A DNA stretch of 64,000 nt from contig NC_089236.1 of assembly GCF_963924675.1 (NCBI RefSeq), positions 60,907,306-60,971,305 of the forward strand. Direction: 5' to 3'. The translations under genes were made by a program, and so were the position numbers. The stretch comes from Phocoena phocoena. Its lineage: Eukaryota > Chordata > Mammalia > Artiodactyla > Phocoenidae. The notes beneath the pieces were generated by a model. It had not been told where the DNA came from, did no database searches, and was given only the letters and a program-made list of their open reading frames with translations. Position 1 is the first letter of the stretch. Each line of letters starts with the position of its first letter. Below are positions 1 through 11,275 of the stretch, one piece after another.

Positions 1-1096
1 CATACGAACATGTATCTTCCATTTTGGCGACTTATTTATAAAAATAATAAATTTCTTAAACTGAAGTTTTTTCTATTTTTAAAATTATTTTTCAATATTA
101 AAACAGGTTGTGCCATTTAATTTAATATTAACATGAGGTGCATTTATATTAAACATCAAATAATAATTATGATGAATGTTTTTAATATGTTTCCAGACCT
201 ATCCTTCCCTTTATTATTTTTATACCAAATTTAATTTGCTTCCAAAGGGCGATATTCTTTGGAAGGTATTTTGCTTTTGTGCATCACTTGCCTTTCCTCA
301 TTTGAATAAGAATCTCTCTTGTGATTCTGAGCATTTTGATATACTGTAGCTTTAGGCAAACACAGACCAAAATATGTAACTATTTTTAAGAAACACTGCC
401 TCAAAAATATAGCCTTATTATGTAGTCAGTTATGGAAAACGCTTGTTTATTCTTCATTTGAGTTTGATATTTATAAGGTAGACTTTACTGCATAGTTGTT
501 TGCATATTGTTTCTCTCCAGCTACTTCACTACGGTCACAAAATTAATTATATATGTATCAGCAGATGCCAAAAATATGCAATTGAAGAATGTAGTAATAA
601 TTTTAAACTTGTCTACCAAATATAATTCTATTAAATAGCTCCTCATATTTACTCTTCCTTCCTAAAGTAGTTATAAACATAATCACATACACACAATGTT
701 GATACATAAATTTACTAATTTAAATGATTGAGAGCATTTAATCTCTTCATTGATTTATTTCAGTGTTAGAGTTAATATTAACTGTGATTACTATATGAGA
801 GCAGCAAGCCAAACAATCAAGAAGCTTCCTAAGTTAATAATTAGAGAAATGTGAGTTTTTATACTTCATGTAGTCTCATATGAGGGCTCCAGGTACAATT
901 TCAGAATACACACAAACATACAATATCAGAAATATGTGGTATGTGTATATATATACAGACACACAGAACAATTCACATAACTACCTATTTCGGGGTTTCT
1001 AATTTATAAAACTCATTTGCATATATTGGTAGTGGGCTTCTTTCACTCTTGACTTGGACCACATACTTAATTTTCCACTTTTAAAAGTAAAAAGAG
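1..1096. other. Intergenic AT-rich DNA, nothing recognised
   Basis: No open frame of note, no repeat family I recognise. A short TG/TA alternating run lies near 935-965. It ends at the insertion site of the first CHR SINE. Confidence 0.5.
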
Positions 1097-1305
1097 GGGC
1101 TTCCCTGGTGGCGCAGTGGTTGAGAGTCCGCCTGCCAATGCAGGGGACCCGGGTTCGTGCCCCAGTCCGGGAAGATCCCACATGCCGCGGAGCAGCTGGG
1201 CCCGTGAGCCATGGCCACTGAGCCTGCGCGTCCGGAGCCTGTGCTCCGCAACGGGAGAGGCCACAACAGTGAGAGGCCCGCGTACCACAAAAAAAAAAAA
1301 AAAAA
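1097..1305 (+). mobile_element. CHR-family tRNA-derived SINE
   Basis: The copy starts with gggcttccctggtggcgcag and ends in an A-tail at about 1289-1305. The head is tRNA-like: a box-A-like stretch (tggcgcagtgg) and a box-B-like stretch (gggttcgtgcc) mark an internal RNA polymerase III promoter. An imperfect target-site duplication (12 of 14 bases) flanks it at 1083-1096 and 1302-1315, the right copy overlapping the end of the A-tail. SINEs of this type are non-coding and move with L1 machinery. The short open frames on both strands here are SINE translations, not genes. The intact A-tail and duplication suggest a fairly young insertion. Confidence 0.95.
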
Positions 1306-1599
1306 GTGAAAAGAAGCATTGTTAATAATTACATTACAAAAACAGGGTGAAACTGGGATATATAGTCAATCTTCATATCCTACAAACTTACATAGGCCTA
1401 AATCCACCCATCCTTCCCTAGGTTTCTGGATGACCCGATTTGTAAATTGCTTTATAAAGACATTATATTTCATAATTTCCTCCACCTACAGCTATTTTTC
1501 TCTGATTAATTATCTGCTCTGGATCCTTTAACCATTCACCTGGCTTTGACTTTTCCCTCTTAAAGAATATTCTCATTCATGGGTCTTATAAATTCTTTA

Positions 1600-2115
1600 A
1601 AAATATACATTAGATTGTTTCTCTACTTTGCTCAAAAGTTTCCAGTACATTTACTTGCATGACCTATAAAACTGAATGAATTGCCTTCTTGCCACTGCTC
1701 TGATCTCATTTCCCACCAGTCTTTTCCACTCTAATCCTACTGCAACCACGACAGCCTCTCTGCTCTTCTTGAAACCGACTAAGGGTAACTCATTGTCCTG
1801 CTTTCTCTCTTTAAACACCATCCCCCAGATAACATACATCACGTTTTCTCATTTCATTAATAAGTGTTTGAATGCCATCCCCACGGAGAGGCCTTCTTTG
1901 ACCATCGCATATAAAAGAGCGGTTCCATCCCTGTCCTCTTAACCGAGTTTTATTTGTAACATTTATCACAGGCTCATATGGTATTAAATATTATTTTTAT
2001 TGCATATCTTCTTCCATTAGAACGTAGACTACATGACATGCACCTGTTTTTTCATGTCCTTCTCCACACAGCTTAACCCAAAATAGATTTATTGAAAGAC
2101 TGACTGAATGAACAA
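1600..2115 (+). mobile_element. LINE L2 3'-end fragment
   Basis: This is a divergent copy of the 3' part of L2. Recognisable landmarks in order are the 'ctttgctcaaaa' block, the 'gaggccttctttgacca' block near 1890, the 'cattagaacgtagactacatga' type block near 2015, and a terminal 'ttattgaaagactgactgaatga' type tail. The reading frame is destroyed. L2 was active before the placental radiation, so this is a fossil. Confidence 0.8.
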
Positions 2116-2399
2116 ATTGAAAAAGATAGGATCAATTATATAGAATCTTTTCAGTACTAATAAATCACTACTTGTATTTAATAATATTGTCTGGTTTGTT
2201 TAGTCTTACTGTTTATACTACACCCCTGTTCTTTGGGAGGCTCATTTTTTCATAATGCAGATACTTTCCTTTTCTTTCAGAATATTTCACTTGTGTGACT
2301 ATCCTCTTTTCTGCATCATTCCTTTTCTTTCTCTTCTGGATCAATTTTATCTGTATGAAATCACAGTCTAGCATTTTCCATTTGAAAAAGAAAACATAT

Positions 2400-3450
2400 C
2401 TTCCTCTATCCCATGTTGATGTCAAGGTACCATACAGTTATTTTTACTAATATTCATAAAAAGACCTTGCTCTGTTTCAGTCTTCAGTTCAACTTCTCAT
2501 TTTCATAATCCCACCGACAATTGTACTTCTATCAGGTTTACCAAGATTACCAAAAAAACATATTTCCAGCATACATGCTAATATTCAGTCTTGTGTGACT
2601 TTACAGCAGAATTTGATGCAGCTGATAAATTTTTCTTGAGAAGTGTCTTCTCTTCCAAGACATAACACTATCCTACCCTTCCCTCTTTCCTTAAGAGCCA
2701 CTTCTTTTCAATCTCTTTTCCTAAGTTTTCTCCTCTAAATGTTAGAGTGAGTCAGGTTTAATTATGAAGCCTAATCTTTTCTCACTTTAAAATCTTCTCT
2801 TCAAGTGATCTCAGTTCATCTCCTTGTCTTTAAAAAATATTTCTGTGCCTGGCCCCTCAGCCAACTGCCTACTTAATGTGTTCATTTGCACAGACATCTG
2901 AAACTTAACAAATTCAACCTGAAGCTATCGAATCTCCACAGTACTTTGCCTCTCCAAATCATTCCTTTTTGTGTGTTCTGCATATCCACAGCTCCAGTCC
3001 GGTTGCTCAAACCGAAAATAAAGAATCATTTTTGATTCTTCATTATACCTGCAATATCAAGTATATCAGCAGGTCCTTTAAGCACCATAGCCATATGTAT
3101 GCAGTAACTATTCAGTTTTGTCTATGACTCTCCTTTTCCACACAAACATATTTGATTCCTCCAAATATTACCATTTAAGTGTAACTTCAAATATCACTAC
3201 ATTAATGGGCTCTCCATTGACTATCCTCCTGAAAATACCTTCTTCCATAACTCCCCATTGTACTAAATTACATTTCCCCCAATGGAGTTGTCAGTATCTG
3301 AAATATATAGTGTTTATTTGTTTATTCTGTTCTTTTTCTCACTACTGTAGAAGCTTCATGACAGGAAGAACTTGTCCATATTATTCATGTTTATTTCTCA
3401 GCAGCAATGACAGTCTGTCACATAGTAGGTTGTTGAATAAATCTCTGAAA
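2400..3450 (+). mobile_element. LINE L2 fragment, ORF2 part to 3' end
   Basis: A longer L2 relic in the same orientation as the one at 1.6 kb. L2 landmarks appear in the expected order: 'cctctaaatgttagagtg' near 2735, 'ccaactgcctactt' near 2860, 'aaacttaacaaattcaacctg' type block near 2900, 'cggttgctcaaaccgaaaa' near 3000, 'cagcaggtcctttaa' near 3068, and the terminal 'cacatagtaggttgttgaataaa' type tail near 3420. A 126-residue open frame at 3118-3498 falls in the L2 tail and is not a gene. The 5' limit is soft. Confidence 0.8.
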
Positions 3451-3524
3451 ATAACTTTCATGCAGAAATATATTTCTCATGATAGACAAAATATATAGTC
3501 TTAATTTGATTTGTTTATCACATT

Positions 3525-3690
3525 TTTGTGGCATCGTGGTCTGTGGACATAACACTTGTTTGGGATCAGGAACTGAGGTTCTAAATTGTAGGCATAGCTT
3601 TGCCATGTGACTTTAAGCAAGTTATATAACTTTAATCATACTTTCATTTATCATCTTTCAAAATGCGGCTTTTTCTGTCTACAGTCCTTT
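3525..3690 (+). mobile_element. MIR SINE fragment
   Basis: The stretch follows the MIR order: a 'tggcatcgtggt' start, a 'gatcaggaactgaggttctaaat' type centre, then 'tgtgactttaagcaagttat' (core region) and a decayed 'tcatctttcaaaatg' block. It is heavily diverged, with no duplication visible. Confidence 0.6.
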
Positions 3691-4844
3691 TAATAAACTT
3701 TAATGAGCATATTATATAATATTAGCTATCTTTTTTAGATGTGTTGTAACAACATTTTTTTTTTCAAACACACACAGAGAGAAAACATGATAGCTTCTAC
3801 TTTAATGAGTGATAATCCTATGTAAAAGTGTAAGGAGAAAAAAATACATAGACAATAAGAAAAAAAAACTCATTTTAGCCATTGTCATACAATAAAAATA
3901 CTAAGATGAATTCATAGCCCTGCTGTATATGAAAGCTAAGGACAAAACTGTTAGATCTGTGATCTACTTTTATGACTAAGAGAACAGTCTGTTTTTTTCA
4001 TCTAAATCATTATCTGGTCTTCTTATTAAAAATAGTACACATTATCCTGCCTATTCATGCTGAAGAATGGCAGAAATAAGTAAAAAAGAAACTGCTTTTA
4101 GTTTGCTATTGTGGTTCTTTTCTCCCTCGTATTTGGATTTGGAATGAAAGCTTTTAAGTCTAAGAATCATTTCTGCAGTTGGAAAACTAACTTAGAGTAG
4201 GCAATTGAATAAAGAATAATAATGAAAATTTGTTAATAGCTTGAAACAGTGATTATGTCTTCAAATTACCTTCTCCATTATAAAACATTATAATAATTTA
4301 ATTCTGCACTCTAATAAATATGACTCACTTGCTTTTATAATAAAATATTTGCTCAATGGCTAACTCTCATGACCCCATTTATGTACTGAAAACACTTCAA
4401 GTTTGTTTTCCCTTTGTGAAGGCCACTACATAGAAACATTGAAGAGGATATTTATTAGGATACACATCTATTCACATAGAGAATAACAAAGTACAAAATA
4501 ATACAAGTAGCTAGGACTCACGAATTATACATTTGCTGATGCTTTTCTTGTTTATTTGCTGATTGTTTGCTTGTCACATTTCCTAAATTTTATTCCTCAC
4601 TAGTTTTATCAAGGATGATACAATATTGGCTTTAATACTGTTGTCATCATTTAAGCTAAGAAACTAAAAGTACTTTCATGTCATAATATTATTGTACTGG
4701 CTTCACTAGATAAAGACATTTAAATTTATGCAGTGTTCATAATGCATTATTTTAAAAATTTTATATGTACTATATAAAGATGCAAAATAAATTTTAAAGT
4801 GTCCAATTTAAATGACAATATCAAAATGCTGTCATGAATACGTA
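3691..4844. other. Intergenic AT-rich DNA, nothing recognised
   Basis: No gene or clear repeat. Only short A-runs and T-runs and scattered stop-rich frames are seen. Confidence 0.45.
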
Positions 4845-5000
4845 TAATGTGCACAGTACTTTGCACATATTTTCAGAATAATCATCACCATGACTGAGTT
4901 ACAGATAATGAAACTAATATTCAAATGGGTTAAATCATTTTCCTAAGGTCACACAGCAGGTATAATAAAATGAAAACAAGTAAGACTTAATCCTCTTGTG
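4845..5000 (-). mobile_element. MIR SINE fragment
   Basis: Read on the minus strand this is the MIR body. On the plus strand the reverse-complement landmarks are 'cagataatgaaactaa', 'gggttaaatcattttcctaa' and 'ggtcacacagcaggta'. Old and diverged. Confidence 0.7.
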
Positions 5001-5242
5001 GTAGAATTACACTGTAGAATTAGCATTGTAGAGTAATAAGAGACTTAGAAGATGTTCTAGCCAAGCTATTCTCAAGGAGAGATTTTTTTTTACCTTATTA
5101 TGTACTGCTTTACCCTGACCTGCACAGTACGCATTTCATGAACATTAGTTGAATTTTTAAAGTTTCAACACAATGATAAATTATGATTACATAGCTAATT
5201 ATTCCAAAAAAAATAACAACAACCTTCAAGTAAAGATCTCAC

Positions 5243-5304
5243 ACAACAGAAACTAACACAGTATTGTGAAGCAATTATACTCCAATAAAGATCTATTAAA
5301 AAAA
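5243..5304 (+). mobile_element. Severely 5'-truncated L1 3' end
   Basis: About 60 bases match the terminal part of an artiodactyl/cetacean L1 3' UTR: 'aactaacacagtattgtg', then 'caattatactccaataaag', then an A-run at about 5298-5304. The sequence taaagatctca just upstream and aaaaatctca just downstream may be a decayed target-site duplication. Confidence 0.7.
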
Positions 5305-6424
5305 TCTCAGTAATAATAATAATTTTTTAGTTTTTCTGTATCATGTTATCTATGTATTGTCTAATACTTTGAGCTCAATGTAAAATTTATCTAGGGTCTG
5401 CCCTTTTTTAAATAGGGAATTATCATTAGTGTTTTATCTTTGGTGTAAATAATGTTCAAGAGGCAGAAGTTACAAAAGACAGTGAATTCGACTCTAATAA
5501 TGAAAAATGCTGAATAAACAAGTTTGTGTGGGGGAGTTGAGGGAGCACTTTTTGTTTGGTTGATGGTTGTGTTTGTTTGTTTTTAAGAAATATTGCATAT
5601 GTGAAGACTCAGTAAAACCTAAATGAATTAAATTCTAAAAAATGACAATCTTCATTAGAAAGAAGAGACTAATCCCTGACATTATACGTAAAAATTCTGA
5701 GGTCTTTGAGCCACAAATCATGTGCATCCAACTCCCTAATTTTTCCCAAGGCCCTTCAACGAGTATATGGATCAGTATAGCATTTCAGATAACTCTGCAA
5801 AACTGATCTAAGAACGTAGCGGGGAAAGTCAGTATATATGTGATTTTGGTGAAGGGGGAGTACATGCAATCAAGCACATATGTTTTGCAAAAGGTTACTG
5901 CTAGTCTCGTGAAGGTTACTGTGCTTCACGAGGAGCAGACGTCACCATGAAGGATTTTAGTGCTTTTCTACATATGAGGATATGCAACAGTGGGCTCATA
6001 AAATCTGAAAATATCTAACTATCTGAAGACCTGTTCTGCCAGTTTTTCCAGGAGCACAGAGTACCTTATTCCTGATCTCCACCTGGAACTGCGTTCAGGG
6101 GGTGCTGAAGGTCAGCAGCTACAGCAGCTCATAATATGATCCTTGTAGAGGTAGATGGCAAGTGCCAATGGCAAGTGCCAATTTGTAGGTGACAACGTGT
6201 ACATGTATATCCATACGTATATGCAAATTCCGATTGTACCCAAAAAACATGCTGTGTAATTTGTGTTTATTCTTTCGTCTTCCACGTCAATAATTACCAT
6301 CATAATCTTAGAGCATAGTATGCTTTTTATTATGTTTTCCATTTTTGAATATTAAATGCCTTTCAACTTTTACTTATTATTAACTCCATATATATATTAT
6401 ACATCACTACATTTGTTCAGTTTC
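5305..6424. other. Intergenic DNA with two small local duplications
   Basis: No gene or interspersed repeat recognised. It holds a 9-bp perfect hairpin (5906-5914 with 5924-5932) and a perfect 13-bp tandem duplication (6156-6168 and 6169-6181, unit tggcaagtgccaa). Confidence 0.5.
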
Positions 6425-6970
6425 TTAATGGTAAGTCATGACACTCTCTCTGACTCAGCTTTTCACTCAGACATTTTTAAACGTATTCATAATTAGAGCC
6501 TACAGTTATAATGCTTTAGTTATCCATTCTTCCAGTGATAAAAATCCAAGATTACCTTCAGTCCTTGGCTCAAAAATTAATATTGTGATGAGCATCCTCA
6601 CATGTATCCTTATATGAGAATTTCTCATGAAGATATAAGTAGGAATAAGATTCTTGGGTAATGAAACATATTTGCCTGGCCTGCAGCTGTCCATAATTCC
6701 ATCTTCAGTGTATGTGTTCCTGTTTCTATATTCTCCATCACCATGAGACATTGTCTAGTTTTATACATTTTGCCATTTCATTAGAGATAAATTGAACCCA
6801 TTACTGTTTTAATTTGTGTTTCCCTAACTATAATTTGAGCATCGCTTCAGATGCTTGTTTATGTACTGTGTATCATTTTCTTTCTGTAAGAGCTCCTGTT
6901 TTTCTTGCTTTTTTGCAGGATTTTCTTGTATATTATGGCTTTGTATTATGTGTTAATATATCTGTTAAGC
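6425..6970 (-). mobile_element. Ancient L1-type (L1M or HAL1-like) fragment
   Basis: The plus strand reads like the reverse complement of an old L1 ORF2 3' region. It has 'gttatccattcttccagtgat' type, 'aagtaggaataagattcttgggta' type, 'tttaatttgtgtttccct' and 'gatgcttgtttatgtactg' type blocks in the right order. Divergence is high and the frame is lost, so family assignment is uncertain. Confidence 0.5.
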
Positions 6971-7274
6971 TAGTTTCCATTTTTGCTGTCAGTTGACCTC
7001 AGAGCTATTATTCTTCTGTACATATATTACAGAAAATGTTGAGAAAAATATTGAGATTTTCTTTTAACCAGCTAGAATATTAATTTGAGGACTAATTTGA
7101 GAATATTGATATCTTTGTAGTATGGTAATATTATATCCAAAAGTATAAGATATATTTATTCAAATTTACTTTATGTGGTTCAATTGAGTGACTACTCCAC
7201 TAAGATCTGTTTATACCACCTTCTTATCTTCACAAAATTTTTCAATTTCCCTGATAAATTATACTGTTGCTATG

Positions 7275-7425
7275 ATTCTCACTTCACAAAAATGCAGTTA
7301 AAGCATGGATTATCTAAGGAATTCCACAAAATATAGTGCTAATAAATGGCAGATTCAGAATTTAAACCAAGACAATTTTCCTCCAGAATCTGTGCCCTTA
7401 ACTCTTGTGCTGTACTAATGTTCAT
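7275..7425 (-). mobile_element. MIR SINE fragment
   Basis: The plus strand carries reverse-complement MIR landmarks: 'aatggcagattcagaattta', 'aaccaagacaattttcctcc', 'agaatctgtgcccttaac' and 'tcttgtgctgtact'. Old copy, no duplication seen. Confidence 0.7.
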
Positions 7426-9389
7426 TTTATAAGCAGAATATTTTAAAATATATTAAAATCTTAGAAAAACACATCACTTTCTGAAGTTCAGATTATTTTA
7501 AATTGCCTGCTAGATAGGAAAAGCTAGCATGTCAGCTTCTTTACATTTGGAAAACAAATGATTAGACTAGGTGTCACCAATTTAGTCATTGTGATAAAAA
7601 ACCATTGTGTTATCTGGCATATTTAATGATTAAAGTTCTAGGAGCAAAGATTTGGCAAGGGGTTAATAAGTCAAGTAAATCAGAAACTAAAAGTCTATAG
7701 TTGGTTAGAGCAGATGAGCATCATTGCTACTCACATTTTCTTAACTCAGAGTTGACACCAATGTTCTGTAAGTTTTAGCTTCTTTATTAATGTCATTTTG
7801 TTTTCAGGTTGCTTTTTTATAAAGGACTAGTTTTTTCCACCATAAAACATTGGCCAGATAATTTCTGTTGGCTTAATCAGTAGTTACTAAAACTTTAAGC
7901 AATCATTTAAAGGGCATTCATCGTATATGGGATCAACAATTTTAGAAAAATACTTTAAATAGTTTTAAAATTATGAAATGTAGTATATTAGAATTTATTA
8001 TGGTAAATGATTATCTACCAGATAATAGTTGATATTTTAATAATATTTCCAAATTATATGAGCTTTATGACAACTAAAACTGCAGGTCAGCTTTCTCATC
8101 TACTTTTCTTACCCTTGTTATTACTATATTAGATTTACCTAATTTACAATTTTATATTTTCAAGTATGAGTTAAAGTGTTTGAAAGATTTTTCATACGGT
8201 TTAAATGTTCAGAAGGAAAATGGTCCCTGAGAGTGTGGAGTGGTATCTCAAAGGAGACAATTTAAAAATTTTTTTATCCAAATAGACATGTTGCCATCAG
8301 AAGGAACACAATTGTGGTTTGAATTTTCTTCAGAAGTAATCTATTATAAGCCTAACAGATATTTATTTATAAGCCTACTTGGATAATGATCAGTAAGATG
8401 ATCAGAAGCCGCCACTTGAACTCAAAGAAATTAACTGGTGTAAACAAATAATATATAATCTCCTCACTCCTTGCAAAAACTATGTGATCCCTTTTTCCCT
8501 TAACATAGTGCTTCAATATGGAAACATAAATCCTGGGTTTTTTGTTTTGTTTTGTTTTTTTGTTTGACACAGTGTGCTACGTGTACATAAGCCGTGGCCA
8601 TGATTTTGGTTGTATTAAAAATGTTAAATATTGCCTTTCACACTGAATCCAGATGAGACATGCAGTTGATCACCAGTGGTTGCCTTGGAATAAACAAATA
8701 GTATGTGAACTGGCATTCCATTCTAACTTCTATTTGCATAGGAATGGCCCACCTTGCCCCTGACACAGCTGATGCTCTGTCAGCACTGGTCCTGAGGCAG
8801 TTCTTTTGAGCTGACCTACAGCTCAACATAATGCCTGACACAGTTAAAAATACCTCTTCCTCTGGGATGGGTTTCAAGATAAATAAAAACTTTGCAGAGT
8901 AGTTTCCCTTATATATGACATACACACATGCCAAGAGCTGACTCATATACTGCACATCAGTGGATTTATTAAACTGTAAAGTGATGTACCTACCACCATG
9001 CCCAAATGACAGCGGTTGCTCTCCATACTGTGTCATTTATATTATAAACTATCTAATAGTATCATTTGAGGAAGAAATGTTGGCAAACATACATTGTTCT
9101 TTCTTGCAGACAGCACAGGTTGGCATTAATGTTGTGTTTGATGTTATAAGTGTCTTGGCAATAACATTGCATGTACTTATCTTTTCTATAGACATCTGTG
9201 TGAGAGATAGTCTGTGTAACACTTACTAATTTATTTGTCCCTATAAGATCATGTATTATTCTGTAGTCATATTTTATCACTATCATTTTTGGTATGTTAA
9301 TCCATTTTAAGTGGAACGAGGATATATTCCAAAACTAAAATAAAATTTAAGCTGAACAGACACAAACATTTGTATATAATTGCTGTGCA
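7426..9389. other. Intergenic DNA, no supported gene
   Basis: No repeat family was recognised in most of this stretch. The longest open frame (minus strand, 8638-9036, 132 codons) has no motif or family I recognise. A short GTTTT-type simple repeat lies at about 8537-8561. Confidence 0.4.
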
Positions 9390-9402
9390 AAACAGAATCA
9401 CT
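9390..9402. repeat. Left target-site duplication of the full-length L1
   Basis: aaacagaatcact here pairs with aaacagaatgact at 15536-15548 (12 of 13 bases). The pair brackets the L1 exactly, from the first base of its 5' UTR to the end of its tail, which is the signature of target-primed reverse transcription. Confidence 0.9.
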
Positions 9403-10313
9403 GAGAGGAGGAACAAAGATGGCGGAGTAGAAAGACGTGCTCTCACTCCCTCTTGCAAGAACACCTGAATCACAACTAGTTGTTGGACAGTCATCAACAG
9501 GAAGACACTGGAACTCACCAAAAAAGATAACCCACATCAAGAGACAAAGGAGAAGCCACAATGAGATGGTAGGAGGGGCGCAATCACAGTAAACTCAAAT
9601 CCCATAACTGCTGGGTGGGTGACTCACGGACTAGAGAACACTTATACCACACAAGTCCACCCACTGGAGTGAAGGTTCAGAGCCCCACATCAGGCTTCCC
9701 AACCTGGGGGTCTGGCAACAGGAGGAGGAATTCTTAGAGAATCAGACTTTGAAGTCTAGTGGGATTTGATTGCAGGACTTAGACAGGACTGGGGGAAAGA
9801 GACTCACTCCATTCTTGGAGGGCACACACAAAGTAGTGTGTGCATCAGGACCCAGGGGAAGGAGCAGTGACCCCAGGGAACACTGAACCAGACCTACCTG
9901 CTAGTGTTGGAGGGTCTCCTGCAGAGGCGGGGAGTGGCTGTTGCTCACTGTAGGGACAAGGAAACTGGCAGCAGGAGTTCTGGGAAGTACTCCTTGGTGT
10001 GAGCCCTCCAAGAGTCCACCATTAGCCCCACAAAAGAGCCCAGGTAGGCTCCAGTGTTGGGTTGCCTCAAGCCAAACAACCAACAGGGAGGGAACCCAGC
10101 CCCACCCATCAGCAGTCAAGCAGATTACAGTTTTACTGAGCTCTGCCCACCAGAGCAACAGTCAGCTCTACCCACCACCAGTCCCTCCCATCAGGAAACT
10201 TGCACAAGCCTCTTAGATAGCCTCATCCACCAGAGGGCAGACAGCAGAAGCAAGAAGAACTACAGTCCTGCAGCCTGTGGAACAAAACCCACATTCGCAG
10301 AAAGATAGACAAG
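9403..10313 (+). promoter_or_regulatory. L1 5' UTR with internal promoter
   Basis: About 911 bases precede the ORF1 start. The first bases include aagatggcgg, which contains the core AAGATGGCGG of a YY1-type site used near the start of many mammalian L1 promoters (the factor role is family knowledge, not shown here). The region is richer in G+C than its surroundings. The open frames at 9901-10308 on both strands are part of this UTR, not genes. Whether it still drives transcription cannot be told from sequence. Confidence 0.8.
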
Positions 10314-11271
10314 ATGAAAAGGTAAAGGGCTATGTACCAGATGAAGGAACAAGATAAAACCACAGAAAAACAACTAAATGAAGTGGAGATAGGCAACCTT
10401 CCAGAAAAAGAATTCAGAAGAATGATAGTGAAGATGATCCATGACCTTGGAAAAAGAATGGGGGCAAAGATCGAGAAGATGCAAGAAATGTTTAACAAAG
10501 ACCTAAATAAATTAAAGAACAAACAAACAGAGATGAACAATACAATAACTGTAATGAAAATGACACTAGAAGGAATCAATAGCAGAGTAACTGAGACAGA
10601 AGAATGGATAAGTGACCTGGAAGACAGATTGGTGGAATTCACTGTGGCGGAACAGAATAAAGAAAAAAGAATGAAAAGAAATGAAGACAGCCTAAGAGAC
10701 CTCTGGGACAACACTAAACGCAACATTCACATCTATATAGGGGTCCCAGAAAGACAAGAGAGAGACAAAGGACCCAAGAAAATATTTGAAGAGATTATAC
10801 GAAAACTTCCAAAACATGGAAAAGGAAATAGCCACCCGAGTCCAGGAAGCACAGAGAGTCCCATACAGAATAAACTCAAGGAGAAATACACTGAGACACA
10901 TAGTAATCAAATTGGGAAAAATTAAAGACAAAGAAAAATTAATGAAAGCAGCAAGGGAAAAACGACAAGTAACAAACAAGGGAACTCCCATAAGGTTAAC
11001 AGCTGATTTCTCAGCAGAAACTCTCCAAGCCAGAAAGGAGTGGCATGATATACTTAAAGTGATGAAAGGGAAGAACCTACAATCAAGATTACTCTATCTG
11101 GCAAGGATCTCATTGATATTCAATGGAGAAGTCAAAAACTTTACAGACAAGCAAAAGCTGAGAGAATTTAGCACCACCAAACCAGCACTAAAACAAAGGC
11201 TAAAGGAACTTCTCTCAGTGGGAAACGCAAGAGAAGGAAAGGGCCCAAAAAAAGAAACCCAAAACAATTAA
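10314..11271 (+). pseudogene. L1 ORF1 (RNA-binding chaperone), broken
   Basis: ORF1p normally forms a trimer through an N-terminal coiled coil and coats L1 RNA through RRM and C-terminal domains. Here the family start ATG at 10314 is followed by a TAA at codon 4 (10323-10325), and the next in-frame ATG is at 10332. From 10332 the frame is open to 10925 and encodes a Lys/Glu-rich, helical, coiled-coil-like half. Near 10800 about two bases are missing compared with the family. The correct C-terminal frame then continues as a second open frame, from about 10786 to 11271, carrying the recognisable RNA-binding segment (RHIVIKLGKIKDKEKLM, then KRQVTNKGTPIRLTADFS). The usual ORF1 stop also appears lost: the frame runs on to a TAA at 11269-11271, only four bases before the ORF2 ATG. 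The product would not be functional. Confidence 0.9.
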
Positions 11272-11275
11272 GAAA

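Noticed and set aside
999..1325. Overlapping open frames on both strands with Arg/Pro/Gly-rich products
   Set aside because: They are translations of the CHR SINE. The same peptides recur at 14.1, 27.8, 45.2, 52.7 and 57.0 kb.
3118..3498. 126-codon plus-strand open frame
   Set aside because: It covers the 3' end of an L2 fossil and does not follow the L2 coding frame. No gene evidence.
8638..9036. 132-codon minus-strand open frame, the longest outside recognised repeats
   Set aside because: No motif, domain or family recognised, and another open frame overlaps it on the plus strand at 8960-9229. Chance is the best explanation, though a translated search was not possible.
9901..10726. Open frames on both strands before L1 ORF1, including a 167-codon minus-strand frame
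   Set aside because: They are shadows of the L1 5' UTR and of the Lys/Glu-rich ORF1 read backwards.
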